A DNA stretch of 64,000 bases from Vicinamibacteria bacterium (GCA_019694155.1 JAIBCN010000038.1:50358-114357); one strand, 5' to 3'; positions 8,757-18,632 are shown, numbered from the stretch's first letter. Made by a program: numbers and translations. Notes: generated by a model not told the origin, from the letters alone.

Positions 8757-11069
8757 TTGAGCCGGCGCGCGCCTGGAGGCCGACTCTGGGTTCTAGCCCT
8801 CGGCCTGAGTGTTCTCGCGTCTTTCGTCTGGGGCTTGCGATTCACCCGGTCCGGCCTGGCGCTTCAGGTTCGCCAGGCGGGGGGCGGCGTGGTCGCGTCG
8901 TTCGAGCACGCGAGCCTCAACACGCTTCGGACTGAAGCGCTTCAGGCGCGCAACCCGAGCGATCTGCGGGCGGAGTGGGTGGGGTACTGGGACGTTCCCG
9001 CCCCCGGCTTCGATGAATTGGTGCTGAAGAGCGACGGGGTCGCCTCCGCGCGTCTCGGCGACGCCGAGATTGCCGCGACAGGCCCGCATCGCATCCGCTC
9101 CCGCATCCCCCCAGGTCCCCGCAGGCTGTCGGTCACGTACGAGCCGGCGATGTCCGGCGCCGAGGAGGCCCCGCACCGCGAGATATTTCTCAAGGGCGTG
9201 ACGTCCGACGGGAGGTCGATACCCCTCGCGCGCTCGCGAACGAGCACGCGACCTCTCTCGCCAGTCGACGAGATCGCGAGGTGGCTGAGCGTGATCCTCG
9301 CCGCCGGGGCTTTGTTCTCCTGGGGCCGCCTCTTCCTCCTCGGCGTCAAAGAGGCGGGTCTTGCGGCGATGGCGCGGCGGTGGTGGCCCGCCGTCGCGGC
9401 GGTTCTGGTTCTGGTCGCGGGGGCGCTGCGCTTCGAAGCGGTGGTCGTCACCTACTGGGGTGTCGAGGCGCCGGACTGGGCGGAAGGGCTTTCGAGCGCG
9501 ATCCGCGATCTGCGCCCGGGAGGTTTCGAGCACGCGCCCACGACCCATCCCTACGAGGGCGATCCCTTCAGCTATCTCATGATCGCCAGAACGATGGGCG
9601 CTTTCTACGAGCCCAGCGTGCGGGAACCCCTTTTCCCGGCCCTCACCCGGGTTGCGCTGATGCTCTCGGGCGGGAGAGATATCGGCATCAACTTCGTGTC
9701 CGCGATCTCTTCGACCCTGGTTGCCCTCGTCATCTTCGCCCTCGGGTATCGGCTTTCCTCGGCCCTTTCGGGCGCGATCGCCGCCTTCCTGTGGACCGTC
9801 GAATGGCAGGCGATCGTTCTTTCCACCCAGGGCTGGCGCGACGACCTCTTCGCGCTGCTCGTCACCACGTGCGTCGTTGCCATGCTGGCGTTGCGAAGGA
9901 GCCCCGATCGACTCACCGGCTCTCTGCTCGGTATCGCGGGCGGACTGGCGCTCCTCACCCGGCTGACGTCATTCTCCTTCCTGATCCCCGGAGTCGCCGC
10001 CGTGCTGCTGCTTCCCGCTCCGGCCTCGCGCGGCGATCGGGTTCGCGCCGCGGGTCTCGCCGCCTTGTGGATGCTCCTCCTGGCCGGGCCGTTCATGGCG
10101 GCCTGCGCCATCGGATACGGCGACCCCTTCCATGCGATCAATGTCCATGCGGCGTTCTATTCACGTCGTGCGGGGCACGGGGCCACCGCGAACGTATCGC
10201 AGATGTTCTCCACGTTGATGTCGCCGTGGGAGTTCGTCCAGACGGGCTTGACCGGCCTCACCTCGCACCCCTTTTCGAACAAGTGGTTCGGCATCGGCGC
10301 CCTGCTCCCGGGACTCGACGAGGCGGCCCGGATCCTGGCCCTCGCCGGACTTCCCGTTCTGCTGTGGCGCGCGGACGGGGTGGTGGCGATTGTCGCCTTC
10401 CTCGGCGCGATCGCGCCCTACGCCTGGACATGGAACATCCCAGGCGGCGACGAATGGAGGTTCACCCTGCCCATCTATCCCCTCTTCCTGGTGTCGGCTG
10501 CGGTCGCCGTGGAGACGGGCTGGGGAATCTCCCTCGGCCTGACTCGGTCAGCGTCCCGCCGCGATTCCGGCCGCGCCATCGCCCGGTATGCCGCGACCGC
10601 CGCCCTTCTGGCGGGCTTCGGCTCGTGGAGCGCCCGCTGGCTCGAGTGGCGTCGCGTGTCCGAGGCGATCGAGAGCCGCCGTCCCGCGGTCATCGGCCCG
10701 GAGGCTGGGGCCCGGGTCTTCTTCCAATCGGGCTGGAAGTCGGAGGCCGGCGCTGGGAAGGCCGCGAGCTTCGCGATCGTCGGGCCGGAAGCGAGGCTTC
10801 GACTGCCCATCCCTGCGGACCTGCCCGCGCGCGTGGTCATGAGGGTGGGCGCCGCGGAGGGTCCTCTTCGTGACGTGAGGCTCCTCGTGGGGGACATGGA
10901 CCTCGGGACAATCCGGGGCCAGCCCGGCCGCGCCGACCTCGCCGCCGTCACCCTCGACGCCCGCGCGCCACGGTCGCGGGGCGCGGTCGAGCTCCGTTTC
11001 CTGAGCCCGGGCTCCGCGGCCGACTCGTCTCCGCTGGTTCTCCTCTGGGTGCGGATCGAGCCCTTCTGA
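8757..11069 (+). CDS. Polytopic membrane protein, GT39/ArnT-like glycosyltransferase fold (GT-C)
   Basis: A 770-residue protein starting at TTG. One N-terminal hydrophobic segment (about 8-28) is followed by a roughly 130-residue non-membrane region rich in beta-type residues, then about ten transmembrane helices (about 170-610), then a soluble C-terminal domain of about 150 residues. The first loop after the second helix carries THPYEGDPFSYLMIAR, resembling the acidic/aromatic loop of GT-C glycosyltransferases that use polyprenyl-phosphate sugars. I see no diagnostic motif beyond topology, so the enzyme assignment is tentative. It heads a plus-strand series with a deacetylase, a GT2 and DUF2304, a combination typical of envelope glycan or glycolipid assembly. 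Confidence 0.65.
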   Translation: MSRRAPGGRLWVLALGLSVLASFVWGLRFTRSGLALQVRQAGGGVVASFEHASLNTLRTEALQARNPSDLRAEWVGYWDVPAPGFDELVLKSDGVASARLGDAEIAATGPHRIRSRIPPGPRRLSVTYEPAMSGAEEAPHREIFLKGVTSDGRSIPLARSRTSTRPLSPVDEIARWLSVILAAGALFSWGRLFLLGVKEAGLAAMARRWWPAVAAVLVLVAGALRFEAVVVTYWGVEAPDWAEGLSSAIRDLRPGGFEHAPTTHPYEGDPFSYLMIARTMGAFYEPSVREPLFPALTRVALMLSGGRDIGINFVSAISSTLVALVIFALGYRLSSALSGAIAAFLWTVEWQAIVLSTQGWRDDLFALLVTTCVVAMLALRRSPDRLTGSLLGIAGGLALLTRLTSFSFLIPGVAAVLLLPAPASRGDRVRAAGLAALWMLLLAGPFMAACAIGYGDPFHAINVHAAFYSRRAGHGATANVSQMFSTLMSPWEFVQTGLTGLTSHPFSNKWFGIGALLPGLDEAARILALAGLPVLLWRADGVVAIVAFLGAIAPYAWTWNIPGGDEWRFTLPIYPLFLVSAAVAVETGWGISLGLTRSASRRDSGRAIARYAATAALLAGFGSWSARWLEWRRVSEAIESRRPAVIGPEAGARVFFQSGWKSEAGAGKAASFAIVGPEARLRLPIPADLPARVVMRVGAAEGPLRDVRLLVGDMDLGTIRGQPGRADLAAVTLDARAPRSRGAVELRFLSPGSAADSSPLVLLWVRIEPF

Positions 11070-11118
11070 GCGGCCCGATCAGCCGCTCGGTCGTCTTTCG
11101 TTACTATTCACCCACCTC

Positions 11119-11964
11119 ATGGCCCGAAGTTTCGCGTTCACCCTGGATCTGGAAAGCGACTACGCCTCGCTGCTTCCCACCGTCCGAAACCGGATTCTCG
11201 AACAGCCCGAGCGTGTGAAAACGGTGCTGAGCGCCCTGGGTGAGAAGGGCATTCGCGGCACGGCGTTCGTGGTGGGCCAGGTCATCGAGTCGTACCCGCG
11301 CATCATCGATGTCTTCCAGGAACACCGGTGGGAGTTCGAGCTCCACAGCTATTCCCACGACACGGCCCGCCCCGATACCGCCGATGAAATCGCGCGGGGC
11401 CGGGAGGCGTTCCTGCGCCGCTTCGGACGCGACCCCCTCGGCTACCGCGCGCCCCAGGGGCGGATTTCGAACGAGGGCATCGCGCGGCTGGCCGAGGCCG
11501 GGTTTCACTACGACACCAGCGTGTTCCCGTCCTACTTTCCCGATCCACTCAGGTACATCGCCATGCCCCGGGCGCCCCATTTCCGGGAGGCGCCGAGCGG
11601 AAGACGGCTGCTGGAAATACCCATGACCACGGTCACGCCGCTGCGTCTCACCCTGTCGACGTCGTACATCAAGCTCCTGGGGCCGTCCTTCTATCGCGCG
11701 GCCATCGGGGTGTTCGGCCTGCCCGAGGTGGTCTGCTTCGATTCCCATCTCCACGACTTCATCCTCGAGCCCGAGTCCTACCGCGAACTGCGGCCATTCT
11801 GGAAGTTCGTCTACGGCCGGAACCGGGACCATGGTCTTTCCATCACCCTGGATCTGCTCGATCAGATCCGGGAGCGGGGCTACGAATTCCGCTACCTTTC
11901 GGAAGTGGCCGCGGCTGCCCTGGCCGCGGTGGGGCAGCCCGTACCGGCCGGAGCCGCCGATTGA
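11119..11964 (+). CDS. Polysaccharide deacetylase (NodB homology domain)
   Basis: Carbohydrate esterase family 4-like protein of 281 residues. Motif 1 is FTLDLESDY near the N-terminus (the metal/acetate aspartates), motif 2 is ELHSYSHDTARP (the two metal-binding histidines), and motif 3 is GYRAPQGRI (the RAP motif). The spacing fits the catalytic NodB domain and nothing else is attached. There is no signal peptide, so it would act in the cytoplasm, for example on a lipid-linked or nucleotide-linked sugar. The PuuE/HpbC-like polysaccharide deacetylase branch (DUF3473) is a possible closer family. The stop codon overlaps the TTG start of the GT2 gene by 4 nt, indicating translational coupling. 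Confidence 0.88.
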   Translation: MARSFAFTLDLESDYASLLPTVRNRILEQPERVKTVLSALGEKGIRGTAFVVGQVIESYPRIIDVFQEHRWEFELHSYSHDTARPDTADEIARGREAFLRRFGRDPLGYRAPQGRISNEGIARLAEAGFHYDTSVFPSYFPDPLRYIAMPRAPHFREAPSGRRLLEIPMTTVTPLRLTLSTSYIKLLGPSFYRAAIGVFGLPEVVCFDSHLHDFILEPESYRELRPFWKFVYGRNRDHGLSITLDLLDQIRERGYEFRYLSEVAAAALAAVGQPVPAGAAD

Positions 11965-12689
11965 CGGCCAAAGCCGCGCGCGTCCTCGTCGCGGTCCCGG
12001 CCTTCAACGAAGCGGTGACCATCGCGGAAGTCGTGACCAGGGTCCGCCGCAGCCTGCCCGGCTTCGACCTGCTGGTCATCAACGACGGCTCCACGGACCG
12101 CACCCAGGAAATCCTCGATGATCTCGGCGTCGAGACCGCGCACCATCTGTGCAACCTGGGCTACGGGCGGGCGATCCAGACCGCCATCAAGTACGCGGCT
12201 CACCACCGCTACGATGTGCTGATCACGCTCGACGCCGACGGGCAGCACGCCCCGGAGCAGGTGCTCGCCCTCTTTCACGAGTTCCAGGCCTCCGGCCACC
12301 ACTGCCTCGTGGGTTCCCGCTTCGTCGAGGGCCGCGACTACGGCGCCGCGCCCTTCGACCGCAAACTGGGCATGCTGCTCTTCTCGTGGCTCACCTGGAT
12401 CTTCGCGGGGAAGAGGATCTACGACACGACCTCCGGACTCAAGGCGATCCGCGCCGCGGTGTTCGAGCCGCTGGCCCGCTGGCATTTCGTCGACTTTCAT
12501 GCCGAAGCCATCGTGTACCTGAGCCGCCTCGGGTTCAAGGTCGGCGAGTTTCCGATCACCGTGGCGGAGCGGCGCGCGGGGGTGTCGATGTACTCGCCCT
12601 TCAAGGCGCTCGTCTATCCCCTGAAGACCGCGCTCATGGTGCTCCTGGCCGTGGCTCACGCGCGCTACTCGCGCCCGGGCGCCGCATGA
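11961..12689 (+). CDS. Glycosyltransferase family 2 (polyprenyl-phosphate sugar synthase type)
   Basis: A 242-residue GT-A enzyme. VAVPAFNEAVTIAEV opens the fold, LLVINDGSTDRTQE holds the nucleotide-binding aspartate and ITLDADGQHAPEQ holds the metal-binding DAD. The QHxPE sequence is characteristic of dolichyl/polyprenyl-phosphate mannose or glucose synthases (DPM1/ArnC type). A C-terminal hydrophobic patch may be membrane-associated. The start is TTG within TTGA shared with the deacetylase stop, and its end overlaps the ATG of the DUF2304 gene by 4 nt. This supports synthesis of a lipid-linked donor for the neighbouring GT-C proteins. Confidence 0.9.
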   Translation: MTAKAARVLVAVPAFNEAVTIAEVVTRVRRSLPGFDLLVINDGSTDRTQEILDDLGVETAHHLCNLGYGRAIQTAIKYAAHHRYDVLITLDADGQHAPEQVLALFHEFQASGHHCLVGSRFVEGRDYGAAPFDRKLGMLLFSWLTWIFAGKRIYDTTSGLKAIRAAVFEPLARWHFVDFHAEAIVYLSRLGFKVGEFPITVAERRAGVSMYSPFKALVYPLKTALMVLLAVAHARYSRPGAA

Positions 12690-13069
12690 CCGCGCTCGGC
12701 GGAGTGGTCCTCATTCTCGCCGCCGCCCTGGTGGGCGGCTGGATCCTCGATCTCATCCGGCGCGGCCGCCTGTACGTCGGCTACGGGATCGTCCTGCTCG
12801 CCCTCATCGTGATGGTCGTGGGGGTGGCGGTCGTGCCCTTCGCCCGCGACCTCGCCCATGCCCTCCTCGACCGGCTCTTTCCGGCCGAGCCGGTGGCGGT
12901 CGTGGGGCTGGCCGCGCTGCTCCTGCTCTTCATCTACCTGCTCCACCAGCTGTCTGTGCTCTCCGACCGCGTCGCGACGCTGACCCAGGAACTGGCCATC
13001 CGGCGGGCGCCGCCGAAGAGGGATGGAGAGGCGTCAGGGCTTCCGGAGGATCAGGATCCGCGCGAATGA
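12686..13069 (+). CDS. DUF2304-family membrane protein
   Basis: A 127-residue protein with three hydrophobic helices (about 4-22, 30-52 and 70-90) followed by an amphipathic segment LSDRVATLTQELAIRRA, the pattern of DUF2304. In many genomes this family sits immediately next to DPM-type GT2 genes, as here, and probably helps or anchors the transferase. The ATG overlaps the GT2 stop (ATGA). Its 3' end overlaps the convergent membrane-protein gene by 36 nt. Confidence 0.75.
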   Translation: MTALGGVVLILAAALVGGWILDLIRRGRLYVGYGIVLLALIVMVVGVAVVPFARDLAHALLDRLFPAEPVAVVGLAALLLLFIYLLHQLSVLSDRVATLTQELAIRRAPPKRDGEASGLPEDQDPRE

Positions 13070-14647
13070 ATTGACGTGCGCGGGCGCGAACCAGGGCCGG
13101 TTGCCGAGGCCTCGCAGATCCTCATTCGCGTACTTGAGCGCCATGGTTCCGTCCAGAACGACGTGGGTGACGCCGTAGCGCGCCGCCGCCTGGCGCACGG
13201 CCCTCTCGTCCATCGAGGTCAGGATCTGTCTCTCGGTCCATTCGCGCTCCGCCCGGTCGCGAGTCTGAACGGGCCTGACCATCAGGAATCGCCGGCCGGT
13301 GAGGCCCGATAGGGTGATGCCTTCGGAACTCATCAGCACATCATGGACGGAGGTGTTCTCGCGAAGCCAGGCCGCGGTTGAGAGCAGATCCTCGTCGAGG
13401 GGCGTGAGGCTGCGGGCGTAGTAGCGGTCCTGGGTCGTGGGATCGAAACGCCCCGGGAAGGAGAAGGCGAGCATGGCTGCGAAGACGAGGCCGACGGCGG
13501 CCTGAGATCCGCGCGCCTTCCATCGCAGGAGCGTCCACACCCCGTACCCCGCTCCCGCGGCCGCGGCCATGCGCACCCAGAAGTACCCTTCGTCCGGTTC
13601 GGGAGCGAAGCCAAGCCGCAGGCCCGCCAGGTACCCGGCGGCGACGAGCGGCGCGGTCAGAAGGAAACCGAAAGCAGCACCGTCCTCGCGACGATTCCTG
13701 AAGGCGGCCAAGAGCCCGACGAGGAAGAGAAGAAGCAAGGGGCCGAGGTCGAGGGACCACCAGAACGGGTTTTCGAACTTCTCTCCCATGGGATCGCGCC
13801 AGATGAGGGGCATGTCGCCGGGGCCCGCCGGGTTGTAGTCGCGCAGCAGATGAGCCACGTAGACGGCGCCGATCGCCGCCGACGCGGCTGTCGCGGAGAC
13901 AACCCGCTTCAGCTCCGTCCACCGCGCGGGCGCCATCAGGGCCCCGATGAAAAGGCCCGGCAGGAGGTACGCCCAATCCAGGATGAACGCCCACAGGAGC
14001 AGGCCGAGGAGAAGGCCCATGCCCCACCACTTTCCCGAGCGCGCCCGGTATCCGGAAAGAAGACCCACGAGCCCGAAGGCGATGGAGTGGTTCGGTTTGA
14101 AGACGAAGTTCGCCTGCCAGAAAGGGGGAGCGGGCGGGGCTGCTCCGAGATTCATGGAGGACAGGCCGAGAACCGCGGCAGCCACCAGAACCCCTCGCCA
14201 GCGGGCTTCGTCCGCATCCTCCTCGCCCCGTCGTCGACTCCATCCCGCGTAGAACCCGAGGGCCGTGAGTGTGAGGGCCAGCAGGGCCATGTGGTCGTAG
14301 ACGAAGGGCACGCGCTCGCTCGAGAAGCCGGACAGAGCGGCGACTGAGAACGTCCAGAACGGTTCGAGATTCCCGAACCGGATCTGCACGTGGTCGAAGG
14401 GCGAGCCGCCGTCCGCCACCGCCCGAGCCATACCGAGGCCCAGGCTGCGGTCGGAACCCACCCCCACGCCGTAGGGTCTCCCGAGATTGCCGTAGTAGCC
14501 GAGATAGGCGCCCGCGTGCATGACCACCAGGATCGCCAGAGCGACTCTCGGCCGAGGTCTTGACCACAAGAGCAGGCCCGAGAGGATGGAGAGCGTCCAC
14601 CAGGCTGCGTGGAGACCAAAGAACGAAGGTTCCGCGGCCGCGCTCAC
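13034..14647 (-). CDS. Polytopic membrane protein, GT-C/glycosyltransferase-like, function unknown
   Basis: A 537-residue protein with about ten to twelve transmembrane helices and a C-terminal soluble part (about 425-537). The GTG at 14647 is chosen because an open frame far upstream would run through the divergent carbamoyltransferase gene. Features include the loop RMAVADGGSPFDH-like sequence after the second helix, VRMAAAAGAGYGVW in the membrane, and a C-terminal domain with STAAWLRENTSVHDVLMSS, a segment often found at the end of bacterial GT-C-like proteins. It is the only minus-strand gene in this cluster and is divergent from the carbamoyltransferase, so the two may share a control region. 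Confidence 0.7.
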   Translation of the reverse strand: MSAAAEPSFFGLHAAWWTLSILSGLLLWSRPRPRVALAILVVMHAGAYLGYYGNLGRPYGVGVGSDRSLGLGMARAVADGGSPFDHVQIRFGNLEPFWTFSVAALSGFSSERVPFVYDHMALLALTLTALGFYAGWSRRRGEEDADEARWRGVLVAAAVLGLSSMNLGAAPPAPPFWQANFVFKPNHSIAFGLVGLLSGYRARSGKWWGMGLLLGLLLWAFILDWAYLLPGLFIGALMAPARWTELKRVVSATAASAAIGAVYVAHLLRDYNPAGPGDMPLIWRDPMGEKFENPFWWSLDLGPLLLLFLVGLLAAFRNRREDGAAFGFLLTAPLVAAGYLAGLRLGFAPEPDEGYFWVRMAAAAGAGYGVWTLLRWKARGSQAAVGLVFAAMLAFSFPGRFDPTTQDRYYARSLTPLDEDLLSTAAWLRENTSVHDVLMSSEGITLSGLTGRRFLMVRPVQTRDRAEREWTERQILTSMDERAVRQAAARYGVTHVVLDGTMALKYANEDLRGLGNRPWFAPAHVNSFARILILRKP

Positions 14648-14773
14648 GATTGGAAGTCTAAGGCTTTCCGCGATCCCGCTTCCGGGCGGCCGGCAAATCC
14701 CCTCTGGTATCGTCGCCGACTCAAAGACGGCGCTTCCTTTGGCTCTTCGCCCGGTCCCCCCCCACTCCCTCCC

Positions 14774-16498
14774 ATGCTGATTGCAGGCCTTTCGGCCTTT
14801 GGCCAGAACCCGGGCGCCTGCGTGATGCGCGACGGCAGGCTCATCGCCTTCGCGGAGGAGGAGCGTTTCATAAGGATCAAGGGGGCCAACCTGAGGTTCC
14901 CCGCGAAGGCGCTCGCCTACTGTCTGCGTGAGGCGGGGGCGACCCTCGCCGACGTCGACCGCTTCGCGGTGGGCTGGAACGCGGAGAAGTACCGGGCGCG
15001 GATGCCCCTTTTCTTCGCCCGCCAGTTCATCCGGAACCTGGGTGCGGCGAGCGATGGATCGGTCATGCGCATCCTCGCGGAGATCGCGGACCAGCAGCCC
15101 AAGGCGATCGTCCGTCGGGCGACCCTGGCCCTCCGCGAGGAAGGCCTCCACGGCCGGGTGCCCGAGTTCGTCTTCGTCGATCACCACCTCGCGCACGCCG
15201 CGAGCACCTTCTTCGCGTCCGGGTTCGATGACGCCTCCGTGCTCATCGTCGACGGCAGTGGCGAAGACCGCTCGACCAGCTTCTACGCGGGCCGGGGCCT
15301 CGACATCAAGGACGCGGGCCACGTGGAGTTCCCCGATTCGCTTGGCTGGTTCTACGCGGCCGTGACCTCCTTCCTCGGCTTCCGGGCCTACGAGGAGGAA
15401 GGGTTCACCATGGGCCTCGCCCCGTACGGGAAGCTCACTGCGGAGTGGCGGGACAGGATGGAGAAACTGGTGCGCTTCGAGGCGAACGGGCTCTATCGCG
15501 TGGACCCTCGTTACACGCTGCTCGGGACGCACACGACCAACGAGCATTTCGCCGACGAACTCACGGCTCTGCTCGGGCCGCCGCGTCTGCCGAAGGACCC
15601 GCTCAGCCAGACCCACAAGGACATCGCCGCCGCCGCGCAGGAGCGTCTCGAGCAGACGGTCCTGCGGCTCGTGTCGAAGCTCGTGGCTCAAACCGGCTCG
15701 CGAAAGCTGTGCATCGCGGGCGGCGTCGCCATGAACTGCAAGATGAACGGCGTCATCGGCGCTTCGGGGCTGGTGGACGCGCTCTTCGTTCAACCCGCGG
15801 CCCACGATTCAGGCACTGCGCTGGGAGCGGCGATGTGGGTGTCCGCCCGATCGGGGGAAGACCCGCGCTTCAGGATGGAGACGGCCCAGTGGGGCCCCGG
15901 GTACACCCCGGCCGAAGTCGAGAAGGCCGCGCGCACCGCGGGGATGGCCTTCACCCGCCCTCCGTCCATCGAAGAAAAGGCCGCGGAGGCGCTCGCGGAA
16001 GGCAAGGTCGTGGCCTGGTTCAACGGGCGGATGGAAGTGGGACCGCGCGCTCTCGGCGGCCGCTCCATCCTGGCGCATCCGGGAATGCCGGGCATGAACG
16101 ATCGCGTCAATCGGGACGTGAAGTTCCGCGACTCGTGGCGCCCCTTTTGCCCTTCGATGCTCGAAAACGGAGCGACCGACTACCTGAAGCCCTCGCTTGA
16201 AACGCGCTTCATGACCGTGGCCGCGGAGGCCAACGAGCGCGGCCTCAGGGAGATTCCCGCGGTCATTCACGTCGATGGCTCGACCCGGCCGCAGACGGTG
16301 AGCGAGCGGACGCATCCCGCCTACGCCAGGGCCATCGCCGCCTTCGCCCGCCGCGCCGGGCTGCCCGTGGTCCTGAACACGTCGCTCAACGTGAAGGGGG
16401 AACCCGTGGCCTGCACCCCCATGGACGCGCTCCGCTGCTTCTACTCGTCGGGCATCGACGCCATCGCGCTCGAGGACATTTGGCTCTCGAAAGGCTGA
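14774..16498 (+). CDS. Carbamoyltransferase (NodU/CmcH family)
   Basis: Transfers a carbamoyl group from carbamoyl phosphate, through carbamoyl-AMP, to a hydroxyl of a sugar, antibiotic or lipo-oligosaccharide. The 574 residues fit the family. The N-terminal Kae1/ASKHA-like domain starts with IAGLSAFGQNPGACVM, contains the metal-binding HHLAHAAS (near residue 137) and GGVAMNCKMNG (near 316), and the C-terminal YrdC-like carbamoyltransferase domain carries MEVGPRALGGRSIL, FRPFC-like WRPFCPSML and LNTSLNVKGEP. ATG 14774 is used because residues before it do not fit the family. The acceptor is not known, but neighbours suggest an envelope glycan or a secreted natural product. The MTase gene overlaps its end by 19 nt. 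Confidence 0.92.
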   Translation: MLIAGLSAFGQNPGACVMRDGRLIAFAEEERFIRIKGANLRFPAKALAYCLREAGATLADVDRFAVGWNAEKYRARMPLFFARQFIRNLGAASDGSVMRILAEIADQQPKAIVRRATLALREEGLHGRVPEFVFVDHHLAHAASTFFASGFDDASVLIVDGSGEDRSTSFYAGRGLDIKDAGHVEFPDSLGWFYAAVTSFLGFRAYEEEGFTMGLAPYGKLTAEWRDRMEKLVRFEANGLYRVDPRYTLLGTHTTNEHFADELTALLGPPRLPKDPLSQTHKDIAAAAQERLEQTVLRLVSKLVAQTGSRKLCIAGGVAMNCKMNGVIGASGLVDALFVQPAAHDSGTALGAAMWVSARSGEDPRFRMETAQWGPGYTPAEVEKAARTAGMAFTRPPSIEEKAAEALAEGKVVAWFNGRMEVGPRALGGRSILAHPGMPGMNDRVNRDVKFRDSWRPFCPSMLENGATDYLKPSLETRFMTVAAEANERGLREIPAVIHVDGSTRPQTVSERTHPAYARAIAAFARRAGLPVVLNTSLNVKGEPVACTPMDALRCFYSSGIDAIALEDIWLSKG

Positions 16499-17133
16499 AG
16501 CGGGCGGTCGCCCGATCGGCGCCGCTCACGCGCCTGCTGTTCGGGATCCGCGTTCCTTCCGACACCGCGCAGGGTCACTGGGACTACTCGACCCTCGTGC
16601 TCTTCGACGAACTCAGGAGGCGGGCGAAGCCCGGGCATCGGGTGCTCGAGATGGGCACGGGCGAGACGGGGACTCTTTCCGTCGCCCTCGCGCGTCGCGT
16701 GTCCGGCGCGTACCTGGCCCTCGATATCGCCGAGGATGCCGTGCTCTCCGCCCGGCGCGTGGCCGCGGAGAACGAAGCGTCAGTCGAGTTTCTTCAGTCG
16801 GATCTGTTCGCCGCCGTGCCCGCGGATCGCGCCTTCGACATCACCTTCTTCAATCCGCCGTACGTGCCACGGGCGCGCAGCATTCGATGGAGGACGCTTG
16901 GTGAGCCGGCCCGGGTCTGGGATGGCGGCGAGGATGGCCTCGACGTCATACGGAAGTTCTGGAGGGCCGCCGAACCTCGCGGCGCGGGCCTGGGCGAGAT
17001 CCTCATGGGCTTCAATCGAAAGTCGGTCCCAGAGGGCGAAGTCGCGGCTCTGGCGCGGGCCTCCGGCTTCGACGTCACCGGTGTGAGGCGGGCGTTTCAC
17101 CCGGGTACGGTGTTCGCGTTTCGGAAGGCCTGA
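16480..17133 (+). CDS. Class I SAM-dependent methyltransferase with NPPY motif
   Basis: A 217-residue methyltransferase. SAM-binding motif I is VLEMGTGETGTLSVAL (about 53-68), motif II begins LALDIAEDAV, and the catalytic motif IV is FFNPPYVPRAR (about 126). NPPY is used by enzymes acting on planar nitrogen, as in PrmC/HemK (glutamine) and RlmG/RsmC or N6-adenine enzymes. It lacks the helical N-terminal domain of PrmC. The TTG start lies inside the end of the carbamoyltransferase gene (19-nt overlap), so translation is likely coupled. It may modify the same product, but a stand-alone translation-factor or small-molecule role is possible. Confidence 0.82.
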   Translation: MALERLKRAVARSAPLTRLLFGIRVPSDTAQGHWDYSTLVLFDELRRRAKPGHRVLEMGTGETGTLSVALARRVSGAYLALDIAEDAVLSARRVAAENEASVEFLQSDLFAAVPADRAFDITFFNPPYVPRARSIRWRTLGEPARVWDGGEDGLDVIRKFWRAAEPRGAGLGEILMGFNRKSVPEGEVAALARASGFDVTGVRRAFHPGTVFAFRKA

Positions 17134-17136
17134 CCC

Positions 17137-18618
17137 TTACCGCGAGCGCGTGCGGGAGACCGCGTCCGACCAGCCCGCGTAGAGCGCCTCGCGCCTGGCG
17201 GCGTCCATGGCCGGCGTGAAGGTACGGTCGAGCGCCCACAGCTTCTGAATGTCGTCCTGGTCGGCCCACACTCCCGTGGCCAGGCCCGCGAGGTAGGCGG
17301 CGCCGAGCGCCGTGGTCTCCGCGACAACAGGACGGAGCACCTTCGCCCCGAGGATATCCGCCTGGAACTGAAGCAGCGCGCCGTTGCGCGTGGCGCCGCC
17401 GTCGACGCGAATGGTCTCGAGCGAAAGTCCCGAGTCCTTGCGCATGGCCTCGATGACGTCGCGCGACTGGTAGGCGATCGAATCCACGGCCGCGCGCGCG
17501 ATGTGTGCGCGTGTCGTCCCGCGGGTGAGCCCGAAGATCGCGCCGCGCGCGCCCGAATCCCAGTAGGGCGCGCCCAGGCCCACGAACGCGGGCACCATGT
17601 ACACGCCTCCGCTGTCCTCGACCGAGCCCGCGAGCGTTTCGACCTCGCCCGAGGTCGCGATGATCTGCAGCGAATCGCGCAACCACTGAACCACCGCACC
17701 CGCGATGAAGACCGAGCCTTCGAGGCCGTAGGTCGTCTTCCCGCCTACCCGCCATCCGACGGTGGTGAGGAGGCCGTTGCCGGAGGCCCGGGGAGCGCTG
17801 CCCGTGTTCATGAGAAGGAAGCAGCCGGTGCCGTAGGTGTTCTTGGTGTCGCCGGGCTTGAAGCAGCACTGGCCGAAGGTCGCGGCCTGCTGATCTCCCG
17901 CGATTCCCGCGATGGGAATCCGCGAGCCGAAGAGCGCTTCATCGGTCTCGCCCACGACGCCGCTCGAATCCACGATCTTCGGCAGCATGGCCCTGGGCAC
18001 GCCCATGATCCTGAGCATCTCGTCGTCCCACTGGAGGGTCTCGAGATCCATGAGCAGCGTGCGCGACGCGTTCGAAACATCGGTGACATGAACCCGTCCG
18101 CCGGTGAGGCGCCAGATGAGGAACGAGTCCACCGTGCCGAAGAGGATGTCGCCTTTCTCAGCACGCGCGCGCAGGCCATCGACGGTCGCGAGGAGATGGG
18201 CGATCTTGGTGCCCGAGAAGTACGCGTCCATCACGAGGCCCGTCTTGCGCCGGAAGAGGGGCTCGTGGCCTTCCGCCTTGAGGCGCTCGCACACGTAGGC
18301 GCTCACCCGGCTTTGCCAGACGATCGCGTTCGCCACGGGCTTCCCGGTCGTCCGGTCCCACAGCACCGTGGTCTCCCGCTGGTTGGTGATGCCGATGGCG
18401 GAGATCTTCGGGACATTGGCCCGGGTGATGGCCTCGCGCGCGGTCTGGAGCTGTGTCGTCCAGATCGCTTCGGGATCGTGCTCGACATCGCCCGGCCGCG
18501 GGTAGATCTGCTCGAACTCGATCTGCGAGGTGGAGAGAGGCAGGCCCTCGCGCCCGAAGACGATGGCGCGCGAAGACGTCGTGCCCTGATCGAGGGCCAG
18601 AACCGCCGGTTTCAACAT
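17137..18618 (-). CDS. glpK: Glycerol kinase
   Basis: Phosphorylates glycerol to glycerol 3-phosphate. The 493 residues match the roughly 500-residue family. The FGGY-kinase phosphate 1 motif [15 protein letters not shown] starts the protein, [13 protein letters not shown] and [14 protein letters not shown] are present, and the C-terminal half has [15 protein letters not shown] and [18 protein letters not shown]. It lies 14 nt downstream of the arginase gene on the same strand. No glpF, glpD or glpR is adjacent. It converges with the methyltransferase gene, 3 nt apart. Confidence 0.96.
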   Translation of the reverse strand: MLKPAVLALDQGTTSSRAIVFGREGLPLSTSQIEFEQIYPRPGDVEHDPEAIWTTQLQTAREAITRANVPKISAIGITNQRETTVLWDRTTGKPVANAIVWQSRVSAYVCERLKAEGHEPLFRRKTGLVMDAYFSGTKIAHLLATVDGLRARAEKGDILFGTVDSFLIWRLTGGRVHVTDVSNASRTLLMDLETLQWDDEMLRIMGVPRAMLPKIVDSSGVVGETDEALFGSRIPIAGIAGDQQAATFGQCCFKPGDTKNTYGTGCFLLMNTGSAPRASGNGLLTTVGWRVGGKTTYGLEGSVFIAGAVVQWLRDSLQIIATSGEVETLAGSVEDSGGVYMVPAFVGLGAPYWDSGARGAIFGLTRGTTRAHIARAAVDSIAYQSRDVIEAMRKDSGLSLETIRVDGGATRNGALLQFQADILGAKVLRPVVAETTALGAAYLAGLATGVWADQDDIQKLWALDRTFTPAMDAARREALYAGWSDAVSRTRSR

Positions 18619-18632
18619 GTCTTCGTTCTCCT

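Noticed and set aside
14648..15805. Extension of the minus-strand membrane protein through the carbamoyltransferase region
   Set aside because: That stretch is antisense to a gene with intact NodU/CmcH motifs and lacks membrane segments.
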